Of a stretch of DNA of 64,000 bases, positions 36,085 to 44,527 are shown one piece after another. Source of the stretch: an uncultured Poribacteria bacterium (GTDB lineage: Bacteria > Poribacteria > WGA-4E > WGA-3G); NCBI GenBank assembly GCA_951828385.1, contig OX639973.1:4331200-4395199 (forward strand). Direction: 5' to 3'. The translations under genes and the position numbers were made by a program. How positions within the stretch are numbered: position 1 is the first letter of the stretch; each line of letters begins with the position of its first letter. The notes below the pieces were generated by a model. That model was given only the letters and a program-made list of their open reading frames with translations, was not told the origin of the DNA and did no database searches.

Positions 36085-36945
36085 ATGAGACTTGGCGTTG
36101 TTGGACTCTGCGGCGACTTCCGCACTCTTACATCAGATGAAATCGCAAACATTAAGGCTTTGGAATTTACGGGATTAAGCTTCCATTTCCGGAGCGCGGA
36201 AATCCCGTCTGTGCCACCAGATGCTTGCACCCGCTGTGTGCAAATGTTAGAAGCAGCGAAACTCGACCTTGTGCAATTCGGCATAACTTATGACGAATGC
36301 CTCTTTCATCCAGATGCCGCTGTCCGAGAAGCCGCTATTGAAAGCGTCCAACGCGGTATGGAAACCGCTGTCTCTCTTGGGGCGCACCACTATCTGTTCC
36401 GTCCGGGCAGTCTCAATCCCGATGGGGCTTGGACTTCTCACCGAGATAACCATCTCCCAAAATCGATGGAACGGTTGATTGAGACCCTGAAACCGATAGC
36501 AGCACATGCTGAACGACATGAACTGACGCTTGTTATGGAGACGCACGCCGTTTCCATTATGGGGTCACCGGAAATCTGCCGCGAAGTTGTAGAACAGGTC
36601 GGTTCCGATCGACTTCGCATCGTCATGGATTTCGTCAACCACTTTCAAACACTCCGACAGGTCTATGACAGCGAAGACCGTCTGAACCACATTTTCGACG
36701 TAATGGGTCCCGTGGCACCGATGGCGCATATTAAAGACATCAGCGTTCAGAACGGTTTGGTACTCCATCTCAATGAGGAGGTCCCCGGCGAGGGTGAATT
36801 GGCACTCGGTGTAGCACTAAAACGTTTCGACGCGCTCTATCCGGACGGCTATGGATTAATAGAACATCTACCCGCGGAGAAAATTCCGCTCGCGAATACG
36901 AACGTCCGGCGAATTGCCGCCGAAAACGGGGTGAATATCTACTAA
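36085..36945 (+). CDS. Sugar phosphate isomerase/epimerase (TIM barrel)
   Basis: 286-residue AP_endonuc_2-type barrel: FTGLSFHFR near the start, LVMETHAVS mid-barrel, IVMDFVNHFQ, MAHIKDIS and a final GLIEHLPAE, the positions used for metal and proton-transfer ligands. It differs clearly from the 6048 protein, so the two are distant paralogues. AAAAGGAAAAG precedes the ATG. Substrate unknown. It lies between the cyclase and the 851-residue unknown on the same strand. Confidence 0.82.
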   Translation: MRLGVVGLCGDFRTLTSDEIANIKALEFTGLSFHFRSAEIPSVPPDACTRCVQMLEAAKLDLVQFGITYDECLFHPDAAVREAAIESVQRGMETAVSLGAHHYLFRPGSLNPDGAWTSHRDNHLPKSMERLIETLKPIAAHAERHELTLVMETHAVSIMGSPEICREVVEQVGSDRLRIVMDFVNHFQTLRQVYDSEDRLNHIFDVMGPVAPMAHIKDISVQNGLVLHLNEEVPGEGELALGVALKRFDALYPDGYGLIEHLPAEKIPLANTNVRRIAAENGVNIY

Positions 36946-36997
36946 TTTCTCTTCGGAATGGTTAACCGACAACCGATAAGAAAAGGAGAGTTGAACC

Positions 36998-39553
36998 ATG
37001 CTTAAAAACATTAGGATAACACAGCTTCTAAGACATCTCTTCCGATCCTATATACCGACTGCTATTTTTCTTTTGCTTACATTTTTGTCCACGGCGTTCG
37101 GACAAGAGGATTCCATCACCGACACACTCAAGGAAGGCACAGATAGCATTTGGGAGAAGGTACAACTTTACGGCGGCGTGACCTTAGTCATCTTTCTTTT
37201 TACTGCTTTTTTTTATCTCCTCAGACTCTTTCAGAAAGATAAACTCCTGAAGACACTCCTTAACAAATATGTCGTCTTTCAGATGAAGGAGGGGAACAGA
37301 CGCTACCGAGGCGCAATGCGGCTTGAAATCTCAGGCATGGAAATCATCTCCGAGGAATCCCGACAGCGCGGGCATGCCCCGAGTTATATCTTTAAGACCG
37401 AAGAACGTGAAGAACAAATTGTCGCATACATCCGCTACCACGATACGATGAACGAGCGTGAACTACGGGAGCGCACATGGGAACTGGAGCGGGTCTACCA
37501 CCCGCCATTTATCTACAAAATGAGGCGGAAAATTCGGAATATGTTCGTCGCCCTCAGAGAAGCCTCAGCAAATGCTCTCCGTATGGTGCTGCAAAGTGTC
37601 AAGGGTAACGTCGGTGAACGATTTGAAGACTATAATAGAGCATACCAACAAGCGATCGACGGGAAAAAAGGCGAGGCAGATATAACAGGCATCGATAGGT
37701 TAGACGATACCACCGAGCACTTGCAGGAACAGGAGACCTATGAGCGTCTAATCGAACGTCTGGTCGGCACCCGGATCAAAGTCCGCACGCAGACTGGAGA
37801 ATACACCGCTATCCTCAAAGACTATAATAACAAGCATATCGCGTTAATGGATGTCAAAGATGGAGACAACAATGGTTACAAAGATAATTGGGACTATGAA
37901 CACGAATATAAGGGCGATATTAATGCACTGAACCGCCGCGACGACCGCGGCTTACGGGTTCGTGCGGAGGGGGATGACGAAAACGGATATTTTCTCGTCT
38001 TTGAAAACAATACGCCTTACCAAATTCAGCTCGGGCATGTCGTGCTGCACGACGGCCCCCCCCAATGGGCAAGGAACTTTGAATTCAAATACCACATTCA
38101 AGCCTTCAGTGTTCAAAAACTTAAAATTGAACCGATGGCGCAACACAACGTAGGCCCGTTTCAACGGATTAGAGCGCGTGAGCGACTGACGATCAGAAAT
38201 TATAAAAAGATTAAAATCGATTTCCGCTCTTTCAGGGATGCTGATATCATTTTCCCGAAAAAATATTGCACTATTGTCGAAAGCGCAGAGAAATATCAAC
38301 CCGAACTCTTCAGTCTAAGCGGCTTGACCGACACAATTCTGGACATGAGCGATACCGAGGACATCGCCATCGCAGACAAAGAGGGGAAGCCCATCCACGG
38401 CATCAATGTCGTCCACGGATACGTGACAAACGTCAACGAAGAACGCATTGATTTGAAGACAATCGATACCAGCTACAGCCGACGCTGGGATGTTGAAAAC
38501 GCCTTCCGCCGTTTTGATAATAAATTCCGTCACGGATTTCCTATTCACAAAAGGCTCCTACCCATAAATCGCGCCAAGATTACAGCGCACGCCTCTATCG
38601 TTGAGCAGATACACAGTAACGCCGTTCGGCACGAAGCGTTAGCACCGGTCGTTTATCCGGCACGCAGCTTAGATACCGCAGAACAGCGCGCACGCCGCCG
38701 AAAGTTGATACGGAACCGCATCGTCGGCGGCATCAATGCTACCTTTAACACCAAGTTTTGGAAACCGAATGCTGGGGTTCCCAAGACACCCGGTGTCACG
38801 CGCGCAGAAGTCCAGATGGCAATGCCTATCAAACTTATGGCTTTTACGGGTAATACCTCTACAGTCGAATTTCCGGTCCTACAACGTTTTGAATATATTC
38901 AGGAACATCACATGATTTATAGGGAGGTACCGGATCTACGCACCGATCGACTCCCGAAAACCGATATTTTGTGGATCGGCAACGGTGAAATTTACAAAGC
39001 CGGCTATCGACTGAACATTGATGCTGAACACCGGATCAAAAATTTCGTCAGCCAAGGCGGCATCGCCATCGTCTCTGGACAAGACATCAAAACCAGCACC
39101 AAACAGCGCCGTGGAACTGGATGGATACCGGAACCGCTCACCGGCATTGAATGTGACGAAACCTATGAGTTATTTCCCACATCCCGCGGGAAACGTTCAC
39201 GTATCTTCCAATACCCGAATCCACTGAATGGAAACCACCATACCGATCCGGAGGCAATGGAACAACCCCTGATTCGACTCGATGATATGTGGCTCGATCC
39301 ACTTGGGAAATGGACATCTCTCGCTAAAAGCAATACCGCTGCAGCCGGCCTGTCAAGTGACGGGTTTGAAAACGCATCCGCGCTCCTCCTCCTCCCTTTC
39401 CAAAAGGGTTTATATATTGTTACCAGTTTGAAGAATGAGACAGAAGAGGATGTACGCATCAACGACAAAATCATGGAAAACCTGCTCCATTTTTCTGTCA
39501 AATGGCTGGATAAGCAACGTTCCCCGCGCAAGTTGGGAATAGTTAATAGTTAA
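36998..39553 (+). CDS. Large membrane protein of unknown function
   Basis: 851 residues. A signal peptide or anchor (about 17-34) and a second transmembrane helix (about 58-76) are followed by a large soluble part. Around residues 250-275 (LVGTRIKVRTQTGEYTAIL) there is an Sm-like beta pattern, and similar phrases recur later. The last third, near DILWIGNGEIYKAGY and VSQGGIAIVSGQD, resembles the Rossmann-like part of DUF4159 or glutamine amidotransferase-like domains. AAGGAG precedes the ATG. The final codons (GIVNS stop) are read from a heptanucleotide array, so the C-terminus was rewritten by repeat growth. No function can be assigned. Confidence 0.7.
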   Translation: MLKNIRITQLLRHLFRSYIPTAIFLLLTFLSTAFGQEDSITDTLKEGTDSIWEKVQLYGGVTLVIFLFTAFFYLLRLFQKDKLLKTLLNKYVVFQMKEGNRRYRGAMRLEISGMEIISEESRQRGHAPSYIFKTEEREEQIVAYIRYHDTMNERELRERTWELERVYHPPFIYKMRRKIRNMFVALREASANALRMVLQSVKGNVGERFEDYNRAYQQAIDGKKGEADITGIDRLDDTTEHLQEQETYERLIERLVGTRIKVRTQTGEYTAILKDYNNKHIALMDVKDGDNNGYKDNWDYEHEYKGDINALNRRDDRGLRVRAEGDDENGYFLVFENNTPYQIQLGHVVLHDGPPQWARNFEFKYHIQAFSVQKLKIEPMAQHNVGPFQRIRARERLTIRNYKKIKIDFRSFRDADIIFPKKYCTIVESAEKYQPELFSLSGLTDTILDMSDTEDIAIADKEGKPIHGINVVHGYVTNVNEERIDLKTIDTSYSRRWDVENAFRRFDNKFRHGFPIHKRLLPINRAKITAHASIVEQIHSNAVRHEALAPVVYPARSLDTAEQRARRRKLIRNRIVGGINATFNTKFWKPNAGVPKTPGVTRAEVQMAMPIKLMAFTGNTSTVEFPVLQRFEYIQEHHMIYREVPDLRTDRLPKTDILWIGNGEIYKAGYRLNIDAEHRIKNFVSQGGIAIVSGQDIKTSTKQRRGTGWIPEPLTGIECDETYELFPTSRGKRSRIFQYPNPLNGNHHTDPEAMEQPLIRLDDMWLDPLGKWTSLAKSNTAAAGLSSDGFENASALLLLPFQKGLYIVTSLKNETEEDVRINDKIMENLLHFSVKWLDKQRSPRKLGIVNS

Positions 39554-39737
39554 TGGTTAATAGTTAATGGTTTAGGACTTACGCAATTCCCTGGTAGGTG
39601 CGGTTTCCTAACCGCACCTACCACGTCATAACAGATGTAATTCTCCAATTTTGCGTAAGTCCTGGTTAATAGTTAATAGTGCTACTGTCAAGTGGAGAGC
39701 CACTCTTAACTAATAACCAACAACTAACAACCTATAA
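39542..39737. repeat. Heptanucleotide arrays split by a 90-bp element
   Basis: Units gttaata and gttaatg (four, 39542-39569), then an inserted inverted-repeat element, then two more gttaata units (39665-39678), and an inverted arm of AAC-ending heptamers from 39703. It lies between convergent genes and could also act as a hairpin terminator. Confidence 0.6.
39574..39663. mobile_element. 90-bp inverted-repeat element inserted in the array
   Basis: Perfect 13-bp ends aggacttacgcaa and ttgcgtaagtcct. The interior is a 30-bp hairpin (39593-39622) with 13-bp arms beginning ggtaggtgcggtt. No coding capacity. Confidence 0.7.
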
Positions 39738-41048
39738 CTATAAATCCAACAACTCTAAAAGTTTCTCAACGCCTTCGGTAATAACCAACGCGACCTCAAG
39801 CACAAATATCGGCGGAAGCACGCCATCACGATGATCGGGATCGCGTGGCTTCCGAGGAAGGTTCCGGTTTCCTACAAACGCTCCCAATTTTTGCTCATCT
39901 TTTTGCGTTGTGACAATCAGATCCGCCTGCGCAGCTTGAAATACAGTGTCAATCCGCACGAAGTCCGCCTCGGTATAGACGTGATGATCAGGAAATGCCA
40001 ATAACTCTACACTTTCTGCGGAACACTGCATGAGCGTCGTGGCAAACGCGTCTGGATTTCCGATCCCACAAACTGCGAGAAGCCGTTTTCCTTTAACCGC
40101 TTCCGAAGCAGGGTGGAAATCTCTTTCTTCCGCGTTTGGGGGGGATGCTACCGGAAGCGTGCCATCAGGATCGCTTACTGGAGTCGTCCGATCGTGATCA
40201 TCGCGATGGGACGCTCCAGCAGACTTCCGCAAAGGATAGAAATGGACCGGTTGGTGGACACTCTCCAGAATCAGCGCATTCGGTGCCGATTGCCGCAATG
40301 CCGCTTTAGCGTCTCGCAACATGTCAACTGTCCCTGTATGTGTTAATAGGATAACGTCCGCGCGTCGGAGCGCAGTAGACGGTTCGCGCAAGGTCCCTGC
40401 GGGTAGCAATCTCTCTCTGTTTTTAAAAGACACCCGCGGTCGGTGCGGTTTCAAACCGCCCCTACCAGCGAAGGGATATTCTGGTGCCGCTTGTAAGCCA
40501 ACGACTGAGTGCACAGGAACGGTGAGAATATCAACATCACGTGCAAGCTGCCGGTGTTGGAACCCGTCATCCAGAAGTAGGACATCTACACCAAAACGTT
40601 CAAGCGCGACCTGTCCTGCCTGATAGCGTTGACGGCTTACAATAATCGGAATACCGCTGAGATGTTTCGCCATCATGTATGCTTCATCGCCGCTCTCTTT
40701 TAAGGAAGCGCACACCCTTTCACCGTCCGAAACGATTGTTACCTTTTCACGCGATTGACGTTTATAACCGCGCAGCAGGATAGCGACGCGTACCTTCTCT
40801 GTTTGAAGGTGTTTCGCAAGCGCAATCACAGCAGGTGTTTTTCCCGTTCCACCCACAACGATATTACCGACACTGATGACGCGACACGGCAGCGTGAGCA
40901 CTTTAAACAGCCCAAGTGCATAAAGTCGATTCCGTAGCCATACACTCGCACCGTATAGCCAACTCAGTGGGATTAATAAGAAACGTAGGGGGCTGGCAAG
41001 AAGCCTTTTCTGGAACGAGGCAAGATCGAAAGAGTGCGTGAGTTTCAT
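39738..41048 (-). CDS. lpxK: Tetraacyldisaccharide 4'-kinase
   Basis: Inner-membrane kinase that phosphorylates the 4' position of the lipid A precursor. Start at MKLTHSF (41048). A membrane-associated N-terminus is followed by Walker A VVGGTGKTP at about residues 65-72, RGYKRQ, DEAYMMAK, LLDDGFQHR and the late GIGNPDAF and AFPDHHVYTEAD motifs. It has 436 residues, against about 330-380 normally. The excess lies in three repeat-derived insertions: a PHRPRV segment after AGRGG, a SHRDDHDR segment before GKRLLAVCGIGNP, and a RDPDHRDGV segment near the C-terminus. All catalytic motifs are intact, so the protein may still work. Confidence 0.92.
   Translation of the reverse strand: MKLTHSFDLASFQKRLLASPLRFLLIPLSWLYGASVWLRNRLYALGLFKVLTLPCRVISVGNIVVGGTGKTPAVIALAKHLQTEKVRVAILLRGYKRQSREKVTIVSDGERVCASLKESGDEAYMMAKHLSGIPIIVSRQRYQAGQVALERFGVDVLLLDDGFQHRQLARDVDILTVPVHSVVGLQAAPEYPFAGRGGLKPHRPRVSFKNRERLLPAGTLREPSTALRRADVILLTHTGTVDMLRDAKAALRQSAPNALILESVHQPVHFYPLRKSAGASHRDDHDRTTPVSDPDGTLPVASPPNAEERDFHPASEAVKGKRLLAVCGIGNPDAFATTLMQCSAESVELLAFPDHHVYTEADFVRIDTVFQAAQADLIVTTQKDEQKLGAFVGNRNLPRKPRDPDHRDGVLPPIFVLEVALVITEGVEKLLELLDL
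39813..39854. repeat. 42-bp in-frame palindrome, lpxK copy 1
   Basis: 42 bp, arms cggaag and cttccg, encoding PRDPDHRDGV in lpxK, so it is read in the opposite orientation to the cyclase copies. Confidence 0.8.
40152..40229. repeat. Nested 42-bp palindromes in lpxK
   Basis: The inner element, 40178-40219, is 42 bp (arms ctggag and ctccag, encoding ASHRDDHDR). It sits inside an outer element (arms cggaag at 40152 and cttccg at 40224) that is interrupted by it. Confidence 0.65.
40438..40466. repeat. In-frame palindrome of the ggtaggggc type in lpxK
   Basis: Arms of 14 bp (12 matching) around one base, read on the minus strand as ggtaggggcggtttg and beyond. It encodes the GLKPHR region absent from usual LpxK. 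Confidence 0.7.
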
Positions 41049-41127
41049 AGCGTATAAAGTTTGCGAGTGTACTAAAGTCGCGAAGTCTGTAAAGTTGAAA
41101 GAAGGTTTCTTAACAACTTTAGGCACT

Positions 41128-42312
41128 TTAGAGCACTTTACAGACTTTCTGCAGTGCAGCATCTAACACCAATTCAGCAGTACGTTCAGCGGCACCGGCT
41201 GTGCCAAGCTGCGCATAAACTGCTTGAAGTGCCTCTCGTTGTGTTTCCCGTTTTTGTGGATGCTTCAGGAAATCAAGTGCCAACGCCGTCAAGGCAGTCG
41301 GTGTCAATTCCGTCTGTAGCAGCTCGGGGACAATATCGCGTCCAGCAATGAGATTCGGCAGTCCGCTCCGGTTTAAAGGGGTCAACGCCTTGATGATATG
41401 CCAGTTGAGTGCTGCCGTGCGAAAGAGTATAATCATCGGTGCACCGATACAGGTCGCCTCAAGCGTCGCTGTGCCGGAAGTAACCAGCAGCAGGGTTGAT
41501 GCCCGCATTGCCTGATAGGTCTGATTTTCCACAATCTTAATAGACGGAATTTGTAGGGGCGAGGTCACCTCGCCCCTACAGTGTTTTGCAATGAGGTTGC
41601 GTGAAATTCCGGGGGCTAACGGGAGAATCCACTGTGCATTCGGATAGACCTGAGCGATGTTCGCAGCGGCTTTTAGCATGACCGGCAAAATGTGGTGGAT
41701 CTCGGAACGGCGACTCCCCGGCATCAACCCGATAACAGGTGCCTCCGGATCGTCTTCCGTTTCAGATATGTTAAGGCGTTCGCGTGCCGCTTGTGTGCTG
41801 AGCGGTGTCTGTGCGAAATCGACGAGCGGATGTCCTACGAATTCCGCGTTCGCACCTGAGTTTCGGTAAAATTCCGCTTCAAACGGGAAGATCGCCGCGA
41901 CGACGTTTGCCCACTTTGCGAGTTTCCGAGCACGGTTCGCACGCCACGCCCACGCCTTTGGTGGAATGTAATAGACAACGGAGACACCCTGCCGCTGCGC
42001 AAATTTCGCTAACGGCATATTAAACTCAGCAAAATCCACAAGAAGGAGCACATCAGGGCGGTCCTCACGGATACGCCGTTTCAGATACGCCTGTTTCCGT
42101 AGGAACATCGGTAGGACAGTAATGACATCGGCAAAACCCATGACAGCGGAATCTCGGATGTGAAGGTCAAGCTTCACTGATACCGCTTCCATCTGGTCGC
42201 CGCCCATGCCGAAAAGTGTTATATCCGGACACAGTGCCTTGAGTTGCCGAGCAACATGAGAAGCGTGCAAGTCACCAGAAGGTTCCCCAGCAACAATCAT
42301 AACCTTTGGCAC
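41128..42312 (-). CDS. lpxB: Lipid-A-disaccharide synthase
   Basis: GT19 glycosyltransferase that joins UDP-2,3-diacylglucosamine and lipid X. Motifs: VAGEPSGDLHASH at the start, VLLLVDFAEFNMPLAKF, YYIPPKAWAWR, GHPLVD, GLMPGSRRSEI, and SGTATLEATCIGAPM. GTG at 42312 is the likely start, because GGAG lies 8 bp upstream and it puts the protein at 394 residues. The frame is open further upstream through a repeated tract. A perfect palindrome at 41552 adds about 10 residues (HCRGEVTSPLQ). lpxK follows 80 bp downstream on the same strand. Confidence 0.92.
   Translation of the reverse strand: MPKVMIVAGEPSGDLHASHVARQLKALCPDITLFGMGGDQMEAVSVKLDLHIRDSAVMGFADVITVLPMFLRKQAYLKRRIREDRPDVLLLVDFAEFNMPLAKFAQRQGVSVVYYIPPKAWAWRANRARKLAKWANVVAAIFPFEAEFYRNSGANAEFVGHPLVDFAQTPLSTQAARERLNISETEDDPEAPVIGLMPGSRRSEIHHILPVMLKAAANIAQVYPNAQWILPLAPGISRNLIAKHCRGEVTSPLQIPSIKIVENQTYQAMRASTLLLVTSGTATLEATCIGAPMIILFRTAALNWHIIKALTPLNRSGLPNLIAGRDIVPELLQTELTPTALTALALDFLKHPQKRETQREALQAVYAQLGTAGAAERTAELVLDAALQKVCKVL
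41552..41580. repeat. 29-bp in-frame perfect palindrome in lpxB
   Basis: Two 14-bp arms (tgtaggggcgaggt and its inverse) around one base. In frame, encoding CRGEVTSPL. Confidence 0.8.
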
Positions 42313-42465
42313 AATAATCTCCAAATAGTTATCAGTCTGCCTTGCAGTGAGAGTGCGGTTTTTCGCCAAAAAAACCTTCGGTTTGCCTCGCAGTGAGAGA
42401 AGAGACCTTAGGAGTATCAAAAACCTCTTGTAACTCATAACTGATAACTGACAACTGACAACTAT
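42313..42465. repeat. Repeat-bearing gap between argC and lpxB
   Basis: Two direct copies of a 21-bp word (ctctcactgc.aggca.ac on the minus strand) about 50 bp apart, and a heptanucleotide array with units ending in AA near 42424-42462 (ctgataa, ctgacaa, ctgacaa). Confidence 0.5.
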
Positions 42466-43509
42466 TCACGGCATCATCCCCGGTACCTTCAGCCCATCGG
42501 TTTCATTGAAACCGAACATCAGATTGAGATTCTGCACAACAGCACCGGCTGCACCTTTACCGAGGTTATCAATCGCTGCCATCGCGACGACACGGCGGGT
42601 CCGCGTATCCACTTCAAGCCCAACATCGCAGTAATTACTACCAAGCACTGCCTTTGTCTCTGGGTATGTATTTGATGGAAGCACCCGAACAAACGGTTCA
42701 TGCTCATAAAAACCTGAATATATGCCGAGGGCTTCTTGAGTGGACATCTCCTCGGTGAGGCGCATATAAACAGTGCTGAGAATGCCCCGCGTCATCGGAA
42801 CAAGGTGCGGCGTGAACGTCACGCGAATTGGTTCTGATGCAACAGCACTTAATTCCTGTTCAATTTCCGGTGTATGCCGATGCGAACCGATATTATAGGC
42901 GATAACGTTAGACTCTCGATTCGGATAGTGGGTATTTCCGCTCGGTTTCGGACCGGCACCCGAAATGCCGGATTTGGAATCAACAATAATGGAGTCCAAT
43001 TCCACAACACCTTGCGCGACCAAAGGCATCGCCGCAAGTATGGCACTCGTCGGGTAACATCCTGGGTTCGCCACAAGTTGGGCATCCCGAATCTTGGCAC
43101 GATACCGTTCCGGCAAACCGTATGTCGCTTGCGGCATGAGTTCCGCGCTGGTATGTTCAGCATGGTACCACGCTTCGTAGGTTGCGGCATCTCCAAGTCG
43201 GTAGTCCGCACTGAAATCCACGACGCGTAAACCTTGCGCCAGAATTTGTGGCACGAACGCCATCGCGACTTTGTGCGGAACCGCGAGCACAACGACATCT
43301 ACTCTCTCTTTCAGGGAGTCAAGGTCTAACGGTTCAAATGCGGACGAGAGGAACCCGCGAAGGTTCGGGAGCACACTCTCAATACACTGCCCCGCGTAGG
43401 TTTCAGATGTACAGAGTGCGACCTGCAGCCCGCCAGAATGGTTAGCGAGAAAGCGTAACAACTCGCTACCGCTATAGCCTGATGCCCCAACAATTCCAAC
43501 TTTTATCAT
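42466..43509 (-). CDS. argC: N-acetyl-gamma-glutamyl-phosphate reductase
   Basis: NADPH-dependent step of arginine synthesis. 347 residues, normal. Rossmann motif VGIVGASGYSGSEL; catalytic Cys in ANPGCYPTSAI; the substrate region has SGISGAGPKPS and HRHTPEIEQEL, and the C-terminal signature VAAIDNLGKGAAGAVVQN-like segment is present (read as MAAIDNLGKGAAG). No argB, argD or argJ is beside it. It is followed at 153 bp by lpxB. Confidence 0.96.
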   Translation of the reverse strand: MIKVGIVGASGYSGSELLRFLANHSGGLQVALCTSETYAGQCIESVLPNLRGFLSSAFEPLDLDSLKERVDVVVLAVPHKVAMAFVPQILAQGLRVVDFSADYRLGDAATYEAWYHAEHTSAELMPQATYGLPERYRAKIRDAQLVANPGCYPTSAILAAMPLVAQGVVELDSIIVDSKSGISGAGPKPSGNTHYPNRESNVIAYNIGSHRHTPEIEQELSAVASEPIRVTFTPHLVPMTRGILSTVYMRLTEEMSTQEALGIYSGFYEHEPFVRVLPSNTYPETKAVLGSNYCDVGLEVDTRTRRVVAMAAIDNLGKGAAGAVVQNLNLMFGFNETDGLKVPGMMP

Positions 43510-43671
43510 TTATGTTTCACCGTGTGTTTTTTATTTTTTAGCTGCAAATCATGCAGGAATTTTAGCACATTTCGAGGGTAATGTCAAATTACAATGAAAT
43601 ATACAGACCGGAATGTAACCATACCAACACTGCTGATGGCTGCCTGTCAACAACTATTCCAAAGAAATAAA

Positions 43672-43700
43672 TTGACAGACCCTCGTATACACGATAAAAT
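43672..43700 (+). promoter_or_regulatory. Sigma70-like promoter for the FAH gene
   Basis: TTGACA, 17 bp, TAAAAT. The gap 43510-43751 is divergent between argC and this gene. No other feature was seen in it. Confidence 0.7.
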
Positions 43701-43751
43701 ATGACATACCTCGGCTTGTAAACTACGCCGGAAAATTAAAAAGGAGATACT

Positions 43752-44504
43752 ATGAAATTTGTACGATATGAATTAAATGGCACAATCGGTTACGGCACTG
43801 TTTCAGGGGAGAATCTGAACGTACTATCGGGATGCCCGTTTGGTGAATATAGCGAAACAGGCGATACTGTAGCATTAGGGGATGTCAAACTCCTCGCACC
43901 GACAACACCGACAAAAGTGTTAGCTGTCGGCTTGAATTACCGGAGCCATTTAGGCGGAGCCCCAGAACCACAAAACCCTGAGATCTTCATCAAAACGCCT
44001 TCCTGTATCAACGACCCAGGGGGCAATATTGAACTGCCGAACGGTGATGACGAAGTACACGCAGAAGGCGAACTCGTCGTCATTATGAAGAAACAGACAC
44101 GAAAGGCGACACCAGAAGAAGCAGCTGCCAATATTTTAGGCGTGACCTGCGGCAACGATGTCAGCGCACGTACATGGCAAAGCAACGACTTACAGTGGTG
44201 GCGCGCCAAAGCATCGGATACCTTTGGGCCCATAGGTCCCGTCATCGTCACTGACCTTGATTACACCGACGCGCAATTGGAGACCCGCATCAACGGCGAA
44301 GTCGTTCAAAAACAGACAACCGCAGACCTTATTTTCCCTGTAACGACGATTGTCAGTTTCATCTCACAGGCAATAACCCTTGAACCCGGAGATGCAATCT
44401 TTACCGGCACCCCCGGCACAACCACCGCCCTGAAAGCCGGTGATGTCGTTGAAATTGAGATTGAAGGCATCGGCGTTCTGCAAAACAGTGTTGTGGCACA
44501 GTAA
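43752..44504 (+). CDS. Fumarylacetoacetate hydrolase family protein
   Basis: 250 residues. FAH fold with metal-binding Glu in AEGELVVIM and the downstream Asp in GNDVSARTWQ, plus KASDTFGPIGP and TGTPGTTTALKAGD at the C-terminus. It probably acts on a catechol or aromatic ring-cleavage product, or as an acylpyruvase. AAAAAGGAG precedes the ATG. It is transcribed from its own promoter. Confidence 0.9.
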   Translation: MKFVRYELNGTIGYGTVSGENLNVLSGCPFGEYSETGDTVALGDVKLLAPTTPTKVLAVGLNYRSHLGGAPEPQNPEIFIKTPSCINDPGGNIELPNGDDEVHAEGELVVIMKKQTRKATPEEAAANILGVTCGNDVSARTWQSNDLQWWRAKASDTFGPIGPVIVTDLDYTDAQLETRINGEVVQKQTTADLIFPVTTIVSFISQAITLEPGDAIFTGTPGTTTALKAGDVVEIEIEGIGVLQNSVVAQ

Positions 44505-44527
44505 TTCTTTTGTAGGCGCGCTTTCCA

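Noticed and set aside
31299-42462. CRISPR array
   Set aside because: The repeated units are 7 bp with no unique spacers and no cas genes are present.
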